64,000 nucleotides of DNA from contig JAIWND010000006.1 of assembly GCA_025330725.1 (NCBI GenBank), positions 124,001-188,000 of the forward strand, written 5' to 3'. The notes beneath the pieces are model-generated. The model was not told the DNA's origin and made no database searches. It saw nothing but the letters and a program-made list of their open reading frames with translations. Shown in pieces: positions 51,408-63,059 of this stretch (positions are counted from its first letter, which is position 1; every line of letters starts with the position of its first letter). A program made the position numbers and the translations under genes. The DNA is from Chlamydoabsidia padenii (Eukaryota; Mucoromycota; Mucoromycetes; Mucorales; Cunninghamellaceae).

Positions 51408-51922
51408 ATAGTTTTACCCCCCCCCATATTATTCCCTAGCTGTACTCTCCAACATTGTACCCTTCCTATCCCCCTCCCCTCCAATTCTACATAGGTCACT
51501 TTTTTATATATAGTAAACATTCAAAAAGGGAATAAAAGTGTTTATATACATGTTTATTTGACAAGGTCTTTATTTTTAACCCTTGATACAAGGGTATGTA
51601 GAATTAATGCGTATACGTTATAGATGGGTATATTGTAAAATCATCATTAATCATCCCTCTTCTTCCCAGGCCCTATTAAATGACAATGTCAACAATCTGA
51701 AGCATCCATATCATACAAAAAACATCAGTTGTAACACCATAAAACAAACAAACATCAAAGTAAGGCACTTTTACTTTTTGTCTAACCGCACCAAACCAAG
51801 CCAAACATTAAACACCTGATAAAACATAAAAAAAAAACTTTTTATTTCATTAAACAATCTAATCCTAATAATTGCGTATGGTATCATTTTATTCGTTCCG
51901 CGCGTCATGAGGAAGGAGTCCA
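51408..51922. other. convergent 3' spacer
   Basis: No gene is seen. A run of C and AT-rich sequence follows the stop; AATAAAAG near 51530 is a likely poly-A signal. Confidence 0.55.
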
Positions 51923-52564
51923 TTAATTGGGTTTGTCGCTGTTTTTCTTGTTGTTGGTGCCATTGTTGATCTGTTCCCCGAATATCCGTTGTCTGGCCAG
52001 CATATAGTCCTTTTCCCTTTGTTCCAATGTCTTCACCGGACCACCTGTTGTATTCGACCGACCACCACGCTGAGACGTGTCTTTGGATCGTTTAAGTATC
52101 TTGATCTATATCACAACTTCAAGTTAGCAAGTTGATGCCACATATGGTTTTTTTTTTATTACTTGCCTCTGGTTGATATTGTGTTTGCACGGTATCGGTA
52201 CGTATAACTGTGGGTGTTGCATATTCGTTCCTGTAGAATGCATATTTACAAAAAAAATAAAAAAATAAATAGTTGGGTCATTGTTCCATCTTTATACTTG
52301 TACGATACCCCTTCCCCCACTTTTTTTTTTGTAGGACTTTACGCTTGGCGCCAGAGTATTGCATTTGCTTGATCTGTGTTCTGTTTGTAATTAGCGTTCG
52401 TGGGTTTTGGTGGCGGTGGTGTTGGTGTTTTGATGTAATCGGCTATCTAGAGAATCAATAACAAAAGAATGAGTCTCATCCTTCACTTGATTCCCCCCTC
52501 TTCCACTTACCCCAGCATCGGCAGCTGTTTCCCAGTCATCCCAAGCATCGTTGTTATTTGACAT
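51923..52564 (-). CDS. SUZ-domain protein, SZRD1-like
   Basis: Four exons (52511-52564, 52343-52446, 52167-52230, 51923-52105) join to 134 residues. The first reads DAWDDWETAADAG, matching the W-x-x-A-A-D-x-G start of SZRD1. The last two read QPEIKILKRSKD and TLEQREKDYMLARQRIFG, the SUZ signature (Ile-x-Ile-Leu-Lys-Arg and Leu-x-x-Arg-Glu-x-x-Tyr-x-x-Ala-Arg-x-Arg-Ile-Phe-Gly). SUZ motifs bind RNA in proteins such as C. elegans SZY-20. The intron after QPE uses a GC donor (gcaagt, from 52166). A TTCAAATCCCG motif lies 90 bases upstream of the start. Confidence 0.88.
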
Positions 52565-53912
52565 TGGATCAATGGTAGTTGGGAGTAGATGAAAGAGTGA
52601 AAGAAAAGGGAAAACTTATTTCCCCACGATTCTTTTTCTCTTGTGTCTTTTTTCGGGATTTGAAAATTATATTCAAATCCAGCCACTGTGGTATGATTTC
52701 CGACTATCATTAAAAGTACCGAATACAATGCGAGTTCTAGAACAAACATGTATTTGGACTTTTCTTTATGGACGACAAAGGACTTTATTGGTATTGACAT
52801 TTTTAGTGTGAAAAGAATCGAGTTAGCTTTGGGGCTCTTCTTCAAGTGATACCTTACACGAAGGTGCTCTGGCCGCTTTATGCAATTCTCCGCCCCGTCA
52901 GTTCCTCTTGTTCGCGAATGTATTCACAGATGGTAATACTTTGAATGTAGTTTAAAGTCAATCTAGGCTGTAAAAAGAGAAATAAAGGACATCTGATGGT
53001 TTACTTGACGTACCTATCGCCGGCAATATGGCATGATGCACATCATCACCATCGGTACATGTATCAACACACCATGGGATATGTCAATTCGGCTTCTCCG
53101 GAGGATATAATGTTACCTGATGTGTGTGATTAATAAAGTAGGTACTGCCAGCTTGATAAAAAGGGGTGTAGTGAACGTGAGAGCAATTTGACATGTCGGG
53201 GTTGAATTTTAGCTGTTGCATGAATTACGGCATACGAATGAATAGCGCATTACAATGGTATCAGATAGTGCATATACAGATAAAAAGTTTATTTTAAATC
53301 ATCTATAACTAATCTATTTTAGCTAGCAATATACTTCCAAAGCCAACAGAGTCCCTATTCGAATACAAAAAAAAAACACGAGAGCTTGATTAGTATCGGT
53401 GATCACTCGGTGAACTTTTTTCTTTGCGACATTCCGTCCAGGAAACAGAGCAAACTCAGTGTAACTATGACTTCAATAATATGATAAAAACTAACAGTGC
53501 ACCCGGTTTTTCAAAACGAAAAACCAAAATAAGATGCTATAGTCATGTGGATAATATCATCACCGTAGATCTGCTTCCTTTTAAGAATGACGCCCGATTT
53601 AAAGGATATAATTGTAACTTACATTAATAGTATGTATAGTATTTGTTGATGGACACATGGGATCTAAAAAAAAACCCCCCAACAAGAAAGGATCTTCTTT
53701 TATAGTCCTTTCAGGATTCAAGCCCAGTTAAAAAAAATTTACTTGCTCGTACTGTGACGGCTACGTGTAACACCTAATGACAACATTTCAGGGCACCGCA
53801 TACAATGGAATTAAGACAAATCGTAAAGTTTTATTGATGATAATGATGGTACTAGTATAAATGGGGAGGTCAATCTTAAATAACAGCAAAGATGGAGTGA
53901 GGGAATGACCAA
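52565..53912. other. spacer between SZRD1-like and RIM1
   Basis: 1.3 kb without a supported gene. It holds CGGGATTTGAA at 52654-52664 and TTCAAATCCAG 8 bases on, a CGGGGTTGAA variant near 53197 with TGCATGAAT near 53216, and A/C runs near 53670. Confidence 0.55.
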
Positions 53913-54705
53913 CTATTCGTTTGCCTGAGCATGAGCAAGAGAAGGAGTAAGGAATCTAAAGTTAGCTGTATAAGAAGAAGGTATATGGTGAGTAACAGAT
54001 ATGATTCGGTTCTCTTTTTTTTTTTTTTTTTTTCCTGGTAGTGGATCTACTTACATTGATAAATGTCCGCCTTGGTTCGTTGGATACCCTCTTTATCAGT
54101 GTAATCAGAGTAGCGTAATTGGCCTTCCACATAGACAAGATCCCTACAATGTTATCCAAAAAAATTAGTATATCCAACCACCCTGTTTTACTCTTTGTTT
54201 TTCCTTCTTACCCCTTTTTCACCCGTTCAGGGAGCCAGTCAGCAGAGTTCCAAGAAACAATACGATGCCATTGTGTTTTCTTGATCAAGTTGCCTAATCA
54301 CAAAGTCAATATTGGTTGTCAGTCCTGTTCTATTCCTATCCCACCCTTATCAAAGCACCAATGTTGTTCTTTTAATTACCTTCTCTGTCAGGTCGAGTTT
54401 CGGAAGTTGCAACAGTATAATTGACAACACGACGATCACCAACTTCAGTTACAGTAGGATCAGCACCCACACGACCAATCAATTGGACCTTGTTAACTAT
54501 GTAAAAGAGTTAGACCAATAGCGATTTACTTTTTTTTTTCTCTTACGATTAGCACGAGTAGAGGTGGCAGAAAAGGACTGCCAGATAAAAACAAAAAAAA
54601 AAAGAATGTATGTATAAGTATGGTTGGATTAGTAGCAGTGGTTTGATTTACTTACACGAGAGAATTGGCGAATAGGTGCAGCTGTTCGGAAGACTGAATT
54701 CATTG
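53913..54705 (-). CDS. RIM1: mitochondrial single-stranded DNA-binding protein
   Basis: OB-fold SSB that coats mitochondrial DNA during replication. The first exon (start 54705) reads MNSVFRTAAPIRQFSR and the next SFSATSTRANR: Arg/Ser-rich without acid residues, a good mitochondrial presequence. The fold follows: VNKVQLIGRVGADPTVTEVGD, VVNYTVATSETRPDREG, KKTQWHRIVSWNSADWLPERVKKGDLVYVEGQL and RYSDYTDKEGIQRTKADIY, with the conserved Trp residues. The final exon adds QSNFRFLTPSLAHAQANE and stops at 53913. Short introns of about 50-90 bases separate about six exons. Confidence 0.95.
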
Positions 54706-55305
54706 TAGAGTTGTAAAAGTGAAAAGAAAAGGATTGAAAAAAAAAAAAAAGGTGGAGTGGGAAAACTATGACCACGCGTTCACAAATTATTCAATCGGCG
54801 ATTCCATTTAACTGACAATGCACAATCTCCACATAATAAAATTGAACATAATTTACAAATAAAATGTCTACAATGAGCCTGGGGTATTCCATCCAAACAG
54901 ATGACTTGCTCAAACATAATGATTACGTTTGTTTAAAAGAAGGGTCATGAGCCGCCACCTGCAAACTGAGGGTTCTCTTTATGGGAATAGAACTACTGTT
55001 CTTACCGATCTCATATATAGACTGAAGGACATATACTGCCATTGCACCTGCATTGTTTCACTTGGGCTGATGAGTGGTACCCTTTGCAATCAATCTATAA
55101 AAAGATTTCACACTGTGAATAAAAAAAAAAAAGTCATACCATTTCTTTTTTACCGACCTCACCAGTTTTTTTGGGAGACCCAGTGCGAAGTTACCGTGTA
55201 TGGAAATTCGAACGCCGACTATTTATATGCCTCTTTTTTTTTTTTTCTTTTTTTTCTTCTTCTTTTTTGCTTCTTCTTCACTTTCTTTGCTTCTATTCCA
55301 AACTC
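54706..55305. promoter_or_regulatory. divergent spacer RIM1/GDSL
   Basis: No gene is seen. It contains an A run near 54735, AT-rich sequence and a CT-rich stretch (55225-55300) just before the GDSL start. Confidence 0.5.
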
Positions 55306-56447
55306 ATGTCCACCACTTTACCTACCTTGTACGTTTATGGTGATTCTTATTCAGGTAAAGGGAATAAAAAGCAAAAACAAACAGACATGAATTGACTCTT
55401 CTTTTTGCTTAGACATCACTAACAGTAATCGTAAAACCAATGGACCCATTTGGAGTCAACGTGTTGCCAAAGGATGGGGTTTACAATTACAAAGTTATGC
55501 AACAGTAGGAAGTCAATCGTGTCCAACTGCCGGTATTAATATGCCATCTATTGCTGGTCAAATGGATCGATATACAGGTACCACAACCCGACCCGACGCA
55601 AAGGATGTACACGCTTTTTTTATAGGTGTCACTGATATTATTAACGCCACAAGTAAGTCTCTTTAACAATAACTGAACTTGATGATTAAATTTTCTCTTC
55701 TGGTTTATAGAGTACGATGCCAACAAACTTGTAGGATGTATCAAGGAACAAATAGTAAGTAGGACCCTGTGTATATGTAACCTGCTCATTTTATTTTGAT
55801 TACAGGTCCGACTTCAAACTATCAATCCTAAAGCTCAAATCTTGCTACTTGGTTTACCTCCTTTGGAATACTCACCTTATTATGCCGACACAAAGAAACA
55901 AACTCAGATCAAGAAAAGAGTGAACGAATACAATGTGGGACTAGAGGACATGGTGACAGATACTACGATCGACGATTCAAGGGCAACAACACTCTCCTAT
56001 ATTGACAACAATTATCTTTTTGCGGATATTCTCGGTAATCCTGCTGGCTATGGTTTACAAGATGTCGACAGAGCTTACTGGGACAAATGTCAAGGTCGAT
56101 GTGATGATTCCATGGATACTTATCTTTGGTGGGACTCTATTCACCTAACTGGGGCAGGACACAAGGCGATTGCGGATACGATTGTCGCCAAGAATCCATT
56201 TGGATATACTATTATCAAGGATACTACTTATGACAACAAGAACAACAACAATGGTGATAATCATACCGGTTTATCACTTTATGCTGACGATTATATGGAT
56301 TATGCACCGTGGTTTATGCTCTTGTGTTTGCTGGTAATGGTGATCGTCTTGATGGTAATACGACCTAAACGCCGCTCTATAGTCAAATGGACTCCATGGA
56401 AGCGTCGCAAGTCACATGTATACACTGCCGTATCATCTTCTGTATAA
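55306..56447 (+). CDS. GDSL/SGNH hydrolase with C-terminal membrane anchor
   Basis: Esterase of the SGNH fold. LYVYGDSYSD (residues 7-16) carries the nucleophile Ser, GVTDI is in the block III position, and WWDSIHLTGAGH supplies the Asp and His of the triad. This matches fungal carbohydrate-esterase family 16-type or lipase GDSL proteins. Four exons. After the catalytic part an Asn-rich linker leads to one membrane segment (WFMLLCLLVMVIVLMVI) and a short basic cytosolic tail ending TAVSSSV. No N-terminal signal peptide is visible in front of the GDSL block, so the topology (tail-anchored, or an unseen upstream exon) is open. The substrate is unknown. Confidence 0.88.
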
Positions 56448-57056
56448 TCCTTCCCCCATCATCCGCACTTGTCATTTTTATTATAGATGTTGTATAGTAT
56501 TCCCCGCATATATTTTAACTATTATTATACACACTCAATAAAGAAAAAGAAAAAAAGAAAAAAACTATTGTCTATCATTGTTAATGGATAAACGTCATAA
56601 AAGGGGGTAATCATATAGGGGGAAGGATATCACCGAGCGTATTGCCATGTGTATTTTATTTGGGATTCCGCCAATCAAACAATGGGCATTGGTAAACGGT
56701 GATCCTGTGCGTTGCATTTATGATCATGTAGGATCTACACTTTTATGTAAATCAAATACAATTGTATATGGAAAGAAAGGAAAAACGTACACAAATCATT
56801 TATTTGTAGATAGTCTTGGAATGATGATTGGCAAAGCTATGTAGTGCATGCTTATATTTCATTACATGTATGGATGAGGCCACCTCAAAACATTCAAATC
56901 CCGCCACCCCCTATTTTGCTTTTTTAACGCCTTCCCCCCCTCAATTTAATTTTTCTTCTTCCTCTTTTCTTTCCCTCCCCCACACTTAATATATATACTC
57001 ACCAATTTATACTAGTCTGTTGCTATTGGTTTTTTCTGTTGTTGTTGCTTTGACTA
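56448..57056. other. spacer before the basic two-TM protein
   Basis: No gene is seen. It has AATAAAG near 56534 for the GDSL gene, an exact TTCAAATCCCG at 56893-56903 (154 bases before 57057) and CT-rich sequence. Confidence 0.55.
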
Positions 57057-58769
57057 ATGGAACCTACAACTTCTGGCAATCAATGGTTAAATTGGTTCTC
57101 TGATCCTTCTCCTTCAAGACCGCGGCGAACGACAATGACATCTCCACACAGTGAAAATAACACCACCAGTTTGGAATCAGCACCAATGACTCAACAACAA
57201 CAACAACAACATTACAGTGCTAGAAATAACCAAAGCAGCAGCAGCATGACTTGTTTACCTCGGCACACTCACCAAGACCAACCAACGTCAAACCAGCAAA
57301 GTACCAGTATATCCCGTGGCCGTTGGTCAACATGGTCTTCACCAATCTCTTGGATCTCGTCAAGTAGAAGAAAAAGAAAAAGCCATCAACAGCCTACTAT
57401 ATCAGCAACTATGATATCAGCGACAAGGCGACCACGACATCGACATAGTTGGTTGGATCAGCACAAACGACGCACTTATCCACCCAGGGCAATGCGGGTC
57501 TTGAAACAAGAACAAAAACGATTGACACAAACGAAAAAAGGGAAAATATATCGACTTGTTGACACCATCAACAATAGTAACAGCACTAGTATTGGCGACA
57601 CTGCCAGTAAAAAGCAACGCGACGCTTTCTTCCACCCTGTACGACGACGCAGGCATAGTTTGACTGGTGTACTTTGCTCTTTTGTACATTCGACCTCCTC
57701 CTTGTCTCCTCCATCCTCCGACCAAAGTGGAGCGCAAAGTAGTAGTAATGGCTCCTCTTCTTCTAGGCTTCGACGTCTTTTACAACGAACACCATCCTCT
57801 TCTCGAAAATCAACAAGGGCAAATCCAACCGTACGATCCTCCATGGTATTGCAATTTACAGATGATGATGACGGATCGACCTCTCTGCACCTTCCTGATG
57901 TCTTTAGCCGAGGAAACAACAATAGCAATTCAAAAAGCACTCTTGGTAGTGGAACAACAAGTAATCACACTGGAAAATCAATCTCATCCAGACGGCGACA
58001 AAAACAACGACTTGAACTTCCTTATCACCAACAAGGCAGTAGTAGCAATCATTGGTTCTCGAATTGGATCTTACATCACCCAAGACGGAGACAGCGGCAT
58101 CGGCATCAACGTAGACGACATCCAGTGATGGCAATGAATAATAATGGCAGCACCAGTAAAATCCATCCTTCACCCTTCAACAAGAACTCACCAACACCAC
58201 CAAACAACAGCAACAATGATGATGATAACGAAAAAAAAGACACCATAATCGAATTGGATAAAGCCTTGCCATTACTTCGCCATGCCACATTATCTGATCT
58301 ATCCTCACTATCACAGTCCTCCTCGAACAAAAGCCAATCACTAGTCAGACCAGCAGCAGTAAACGATCGACCTCGTCGCCCACCCACCCGCCAACCATCT
58401 GCTTATCGGTTTTCAGTCTTTTGGAAATCATCATCAGGCAAAACAGGAAAACAAGTCATTCATGTCGACGAACGTGGCCAGGCAGGTCAAGCTACACTTT
58501 GCACTAAATGGATCACATGCAACCACGACAAGTCAGCAAGTGTCTTGGCTATTCTCTTTATTGTGGGATTTTTAATCTGTCCCATGTGGTGGATCGGCGC
58601 CGCTTTATACTTGACAAAGTCTTCTTGCTTTGAACAGGATCTTGAAGTGGTTTATCTCTGGACTCCTCGGACTTTTGGACATCTGAATTGTTGGATGTCC
58701 GCCGTCAGTCTTCTCCTCATTGGTCTCTTGGCTGCTCTCGCTATCTGGTATCATTTAGAAATAGTTTAG
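57057..58769 (+). CDS. unrecognised basic protein with two C-terminal TM segments
   Basis: Intronless frame of 570 residues. The first 470 are rich in Ser, Arg, Asn, Gln and His (for example RRRKRKSHQQ, HRHQRRRHP) with many short basic clusters and no recognisable domain. The last 100 are more ordered: GQATLCTKWITCNHDKSAS, a membrane segment (VLAILFIVGFLICPMWWIGAAL), a loop with Cys and acidic residues, and a second segment (MSAVSLLLIGLLAALAIWYHL). Such a layout suggests a membrane-anchored, phosphorylated adaptor. I know no family. Its lack of introns is unusual among its neighbours but fits disordered protein genes. Confidence 0.7.
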   Translation: MEPTTSGNQWLNWFSDPSPSRPRRTTMTSPHSENNTTSLESAPMTQQQQQQHYSARNNQSSSSMTCLPRHTHQDQPTSNQQSTSISRGRWSTWSSPISWISSSRRKRKSHQQPTISATMISATRRPRHRHSWLDQHKRRTYPPRAMRVLKQEQKRLTQTKKGKIYRLVDTINNSNSTSIGDTASKKQRDAFFHPVRRRRHSLTGVLCSFVHSTSSLSPPSSDQSGAQSSSNGSSSSRLRRLLQRTPSSSRKSTRANPTVRSSMVLQFTDDDDGSTSLHLPDVFSRGNNNSNSKSTLGSGTTSNHTGKSISSRRRQKQRLELPYHQQGSSSNHWFSNWILHHPRRRQRHRHQRRRHPVMAMNNNGSTSKIHPSPFNKNSPTPPNNSNNDDDNEKKDTIIELDKALPLLRHATLSDLSSLSQSSSNKSQSLVRPAAVNDRPRRPPTRQPSAYRFSVFWKSSSGKTGKQVIHVDERGQAGQATLCTKWITCNHDKSASVLAILFIVGFLICPMWWIGAALYLTKSSCFEQDLEVVYLWTPRTFGHLNCWMSAVSLLLIGLLAALAIWYHLEIV

Positions 58770-59248
58770 TTATCTTTTATATATACATATACATACTAGA
58801 TTAGATTTTCTTTTTCAACTTTTTTTTTTTTTTTTTTACTGTATGTACTTTTTTGTCACATTAGCTCGTTGTATACCCCCCTTATTGGTTATCATTTTTA
58901 CTTTTTAATCTTACCCCCTGTTGATTTGTTTAATTAAATAAAAATAAAACAGTATCCTTCTTCATAAAAAAAAACTTGTCTTCTATAACTAGATACATTA
59001 TCATAATAAGAAAGCTAAGAGATGAAAAGGATTTGCACTTTTTCGGGTCACGATTCATGCAGCGGGGTTTAAATATAATCATGCAACCACACATTTTGTA
59101 GAAGAGAGTCAGTTTGGATACAATATGGTTTTATTGGTGATTCAAATGATGAAAATCTAGCCACAAATACATGTAAAACAACAACATTATAATAAACTAC
59201 TATTAACAATATGTGTAAATAATGTAGAAGTATATAGCTACGTATAAC
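58770..59248. other. convergent 3' spacer
   Basis: No gene is seen. It has a T run near 58820, AATAAAAATAAAA near 58935 and the composite element ATTCATGCA-GCGGGGTTT near 59052-59073. Confidence 0.55.
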
Positions 59249-60566
59249 CTAATTCTGGTAATGGTATATAGAGTTATCGCATTGATCCCGAGCAAGGTAA
59301 TCCCTACATTGATTAAAAAGGAAAAGTGAGTCAATAATGCACAATTAGGATTTGTATTATCATAGTTATTTACCTGTCGATCAGAGATTCAATTCGTTTC
59401 TTGATATCGGAGGCCTATAAACACACACACATATATATACACAAAAGATGGAAGATCAGTATAAGCATTATTACCCGCCATAATCTTCTTCTTGTCTACT
59501 TGCATCAATCGGAAACTTCAATTGGGCAAATAGTTCATTCACCAAATCCATGTGAGTCATTTGTTTCTTGGATTTCATGATTCGAACCACCGCTGCTTCT
59601 AGCTAATAAAAGTAAATCATATATAGATTAGTCATGGTTAGATTTTCTTATTGCAGCTATTTACCTGATAATGTCGATCTACTAACACCTTTGTATGTGT
59701 TTCTTTTCTTTCTTCGGCCGATTGGTCCTGTTGTATGTTGTTGATTTTGAGGCGATTCATTGATGCAGTAAAGTTATCGTTATATTTGAATGTATCGTTG
59801 TCCGTAATGTCGCTGTTTTGAGGTTCCTTAATTAGTAACTTGTTTTTGCCGCATGATAATGATTGCAATACCCGTTTCAATTCACCATCATCTATAAATC
59901 ATTGTTTGCCCATCAAAAAGAAAAAAAAATTGGTCGTCGTTTCTTGCACTCCCCCCCCATCGTTACATTACCTAGTTTTGTTTCTGTAGCAATATGAGTA
60001 TAACCCAGTGTAGATTTGGTTGTATCATTGAATAACAACAATATGATGGCCTGGAAGAGACTAACAGATAATTCCTTCCTTCCTTTAGGGTAGTTTGCCT
60101 TGAGTACACAGGAGCCCATCGAGTTCCTCCAAGTAAGTTTCCGCCCTTTAAATCGTGATGTGTAAAATGATTGATAGGCATCAAGGACATGGAGCATCTA
60201 AAAACAACCAGAAGAAAAGTGAGTTTCATTATACCCAACACGCCATTCTTTATGTTACTTACATTGGTTGGTAATAAGATATCTGTAGTGGAGTAAGTGG
60301 GCCATACAATTTGCGCAAGAACATTGACGGTCAATGGTGGGTGTTCATGTTCGGCGTAATGTATGGTTTCCTATAGTAAAAAAAAAAGGGGGAGGGACAA
60401 AAGTTATCAAGAGAAGATCATTCGCTTGATATAGCAAAAACAACAACAACATGTTTTACATATATAAAGTAACTTACCTTGAATAGGGCGTTAATATCGG
60501 CGGATATTTCCATGTCTTTAAACATGTTTTCAAGGTTTCTCGTAAAGTCAGGCCCACATTCTAAAC

Positions 60567-60625
<59 letters not shown>

Positions 60626-61230
60626 TAGTAAATGCATTAACCAATTGACCATAGTCTTACCTGTTTTGATCTTGGACAAGATATTCTTTTCAATATCATT
60701 GGATATCATCCGGTTAAGTAGCAGTCGTTTAGAGAGGAAACGTTTGTAGAATGCTTCAAAGGTGTCTTTGCCTGTGTTATACAAAAAAAAGAGGGGGTGA
60801 GCAAGCATGAGTCCAAAGATACCAATAGTTTACCTTGTAGATACCGGAATATCACCAACACTTTGTCTATCAGTGCTTCGATGTCTTCTTCTTGGTGTTT
60901 TTTCTAAAAAGATAAAAGAGTGTTAGTTTATGTCACACAATGACCTTCCAAGTTTTACCTTGGCACCCGATCGCAGTTTGCTGTCGATGAATTTGGCCAA
61001 CATCTCGGCCGGTTTGTTTTCCCTAGAGTTGATGAAACTTTCAAAGCTTTCCTTGAGTGCATTGGAGAAGGATGAGTTGTTGTCAAAGGAGTTTTCTAGT
61101 ATCTTGTCCAGCTTGCTTTTGTATTGTAGTAAAGTTGGCACCATTTGTTGATCATTTGCAGGATCCTGTATCAGCTCCAGTCCCCCTTTCTATATACCAA
61201 TGATATAGGTACAGTTTTAGTATGCTCTTC

Positions 61231-61263
<33 letters not shown>

Positions 61264-62893
61264 TTTTTGTTACCTTGATATAATTTGCAAATGATGTTCG
61301 CAATTGAGTCATTAGATCGTGATCTAGCAGAAAGCCATAAAGAATTTCAAGAGGCACCACTTGATCCAAGTCCATCATACTGTCGAAGCCTAATAAGATA
61401 AAACAGATTAGTTTGGCTCTGACTTCTCCCCTACCCCTTCCTTGTATTTCATTACCTTGTGTCAAAATAATCCCAACTCTAGAGTATATCAATTGGTTTG
61501 TCACCACTTGAGCCAAAGGTGCTTCTGTTGCTTTATTCAAATAGGCAGCGATACGTTGTTCACTTTCTTGTTGTAACCTTTCCTTTGCATGCAGTATGTA
61601 ATCCGGAGTTGTTAGTTCGTCTAGTTTCTTTGTTGCTTCATTGCTGTAATATGTGATTGTTGCCTCCATGAATCTGGGTTCGAAATTGTCGGCATAAAGT
61701 GAGAGATCCAACATCATGTGTGTTACTGAGCGCGCCCTGTCAATGTCCACCTTAATTCCATCTCTACGTTCAAATAAGTAAATGTTAGTTTTCAATTATA
61801 GTGTAGGCGATTATGTTGTGATTTCTTTACCTATCATTCTGAATCAGATCCAGTAAACTTTGTATGGTTTTCGATAGCACTTGAGGTATTTCCATGATGG
61901 TCTTCTTGTACATTTGTTTTCCGAGATGTCTATCAAACAAAATAATTGAATTAGTACCTAATCATATACAACATTCTTCTGCTCTGTTCCATTGCTTACA
62001 TTATCGAGTCATATGGTGTTTCATGCATGATATACCGCCGATCAAGTTCCATCAACACGTTTCGAATGATGACCTATTAAGCATAATATAAAAGCATTCA
62101 TCATTTTACTGCTTATATCATGCAAGTGGATTCTTTAATTACCAACTGATCACATAATCTATTCCAGTGTGTATCTATTGTAACCAAGAAGTCTTCTTGA
62201 TCCATCATCCTATATAAGAAGAGTGTAACTGTTAGTCGCATTTTCAAATCAATACCTGTCATAATTACTCCCTCTTATATGTTCCTTACGTCATAATAAT
62301 GTCTTTTTCTTGTAATATGTGCTTTTCCAGAATAGAATACATGTCTTGATAAAGTTTTCTTGCTTCTCCATATGAGCATATACTTTGACAAAGTTCATAA
62401 GCTGCTTGAAGCCCTGTTTCGTAGGAGTCACCATTTAATATCGCACCCAAGAGAGTTCCCAGTTTGTTCCTGATGGTTTGTAAATGTGTATTCGACGGTA
62501 CCTGTGGTTTTGTTCCTAAAGTAAATCATATTAATTCACTTGTACCTTTTTACCCTTTTTCTTTTTTCTTTTTCACCTTTGTAATGTTGCACCTGTATTT
62601 TACCAATTAAAGAATGTCGTTTATAACTGCCCAGTATAGTAGTGACGTTGATATTACTATTTTCTTTACGAGCGCGACTAATTGTATCCTGTTGGTCCTG
62701 TTGCTGTAACGATTCTGGTGAAGGGGTCTGTGGTTTCAAGTGGGTCGTATGAGGAGATTCAAGTGTCGACTGATTTGGTTCTGCTGCTTTTCGTTTCATG
62801 GCTGTTAAAACTAAAACTTCAAGTAATTAGTCATTTCCAGACAACTCTATATCATATTTTCACTTAATCATTACCAGAGGGGTTTGGCGGCAT
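59249..62893 (-). CDS. CUL4: cullin-4 ubiquitin-ligase scaffold
   Basis: Scaffold of CRL4 ligases, which in other species use DDB1 adaptors in DNA repair and chromatin control. About fourteen exons. The N-terminal extension (MKRKAAEPNQST...) is basic and Gln-rich. NALKESFESFINSRENKPAEMLAKF is the cullin-repeat end found in CUL4. The cullin-homology domain reads KDTFEAFYKRFLSKRLL, SVNVLAQIVWPTY, SVSLFQAIILLLFND, LQSLSCGKNKLLIKEP, and the neddylation region VVRIMKSKKQMTH, with the target Lys expected there. The tail DIKKRIESLIDRDYLARDQ-x-NSIYHYQN matches CUL4 better than CUL3 or CUL1. The intron after FPID uses a GC donor (59503). A 53-base homopolymer lies in another intron. Confidence 0.95.
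60570..60622 (-). repeat. 53-base homopolymer in a CUL4 intron
   Basis: Poly-A on the plus strand, hence poly-T on the sense strand. It sits between a tactaag branch site and the atggtttag acceptor. Confidence 0.95.
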
Positions 62894-63059
62894 TTTCTCC
62901 AAGTAATTTAGGAGAGAAGAAAAGGGTTCCCACTTTTTTGTGTCTTGGGAGCGCATTACCAAGTGACTGGGTGGAATTTAATCGCCGCTCACTAAATTCA
63001 CATTCAAGTTCTGGGAGCTTTCCTTTTCGTTCCTATTCTTTTATCAAACGACCATCAAG
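62894..63059. promoter_or_regulatory. bidirectional promoter CUL4/TRS130
   Basis: Only 166 bases separate the divergent starts, so both genes must share this region. It has a GC-rich core near 62980 (TTAATCGCCGCTCAC), with no clear TATA box. Confidence 0.6.

Noticed and set aside
56647..56844. Plus-strand frame of 65 codons
   Set aside because: No domain, no TATA box or splice support; lies in the 3' flank of the GDSL gene.
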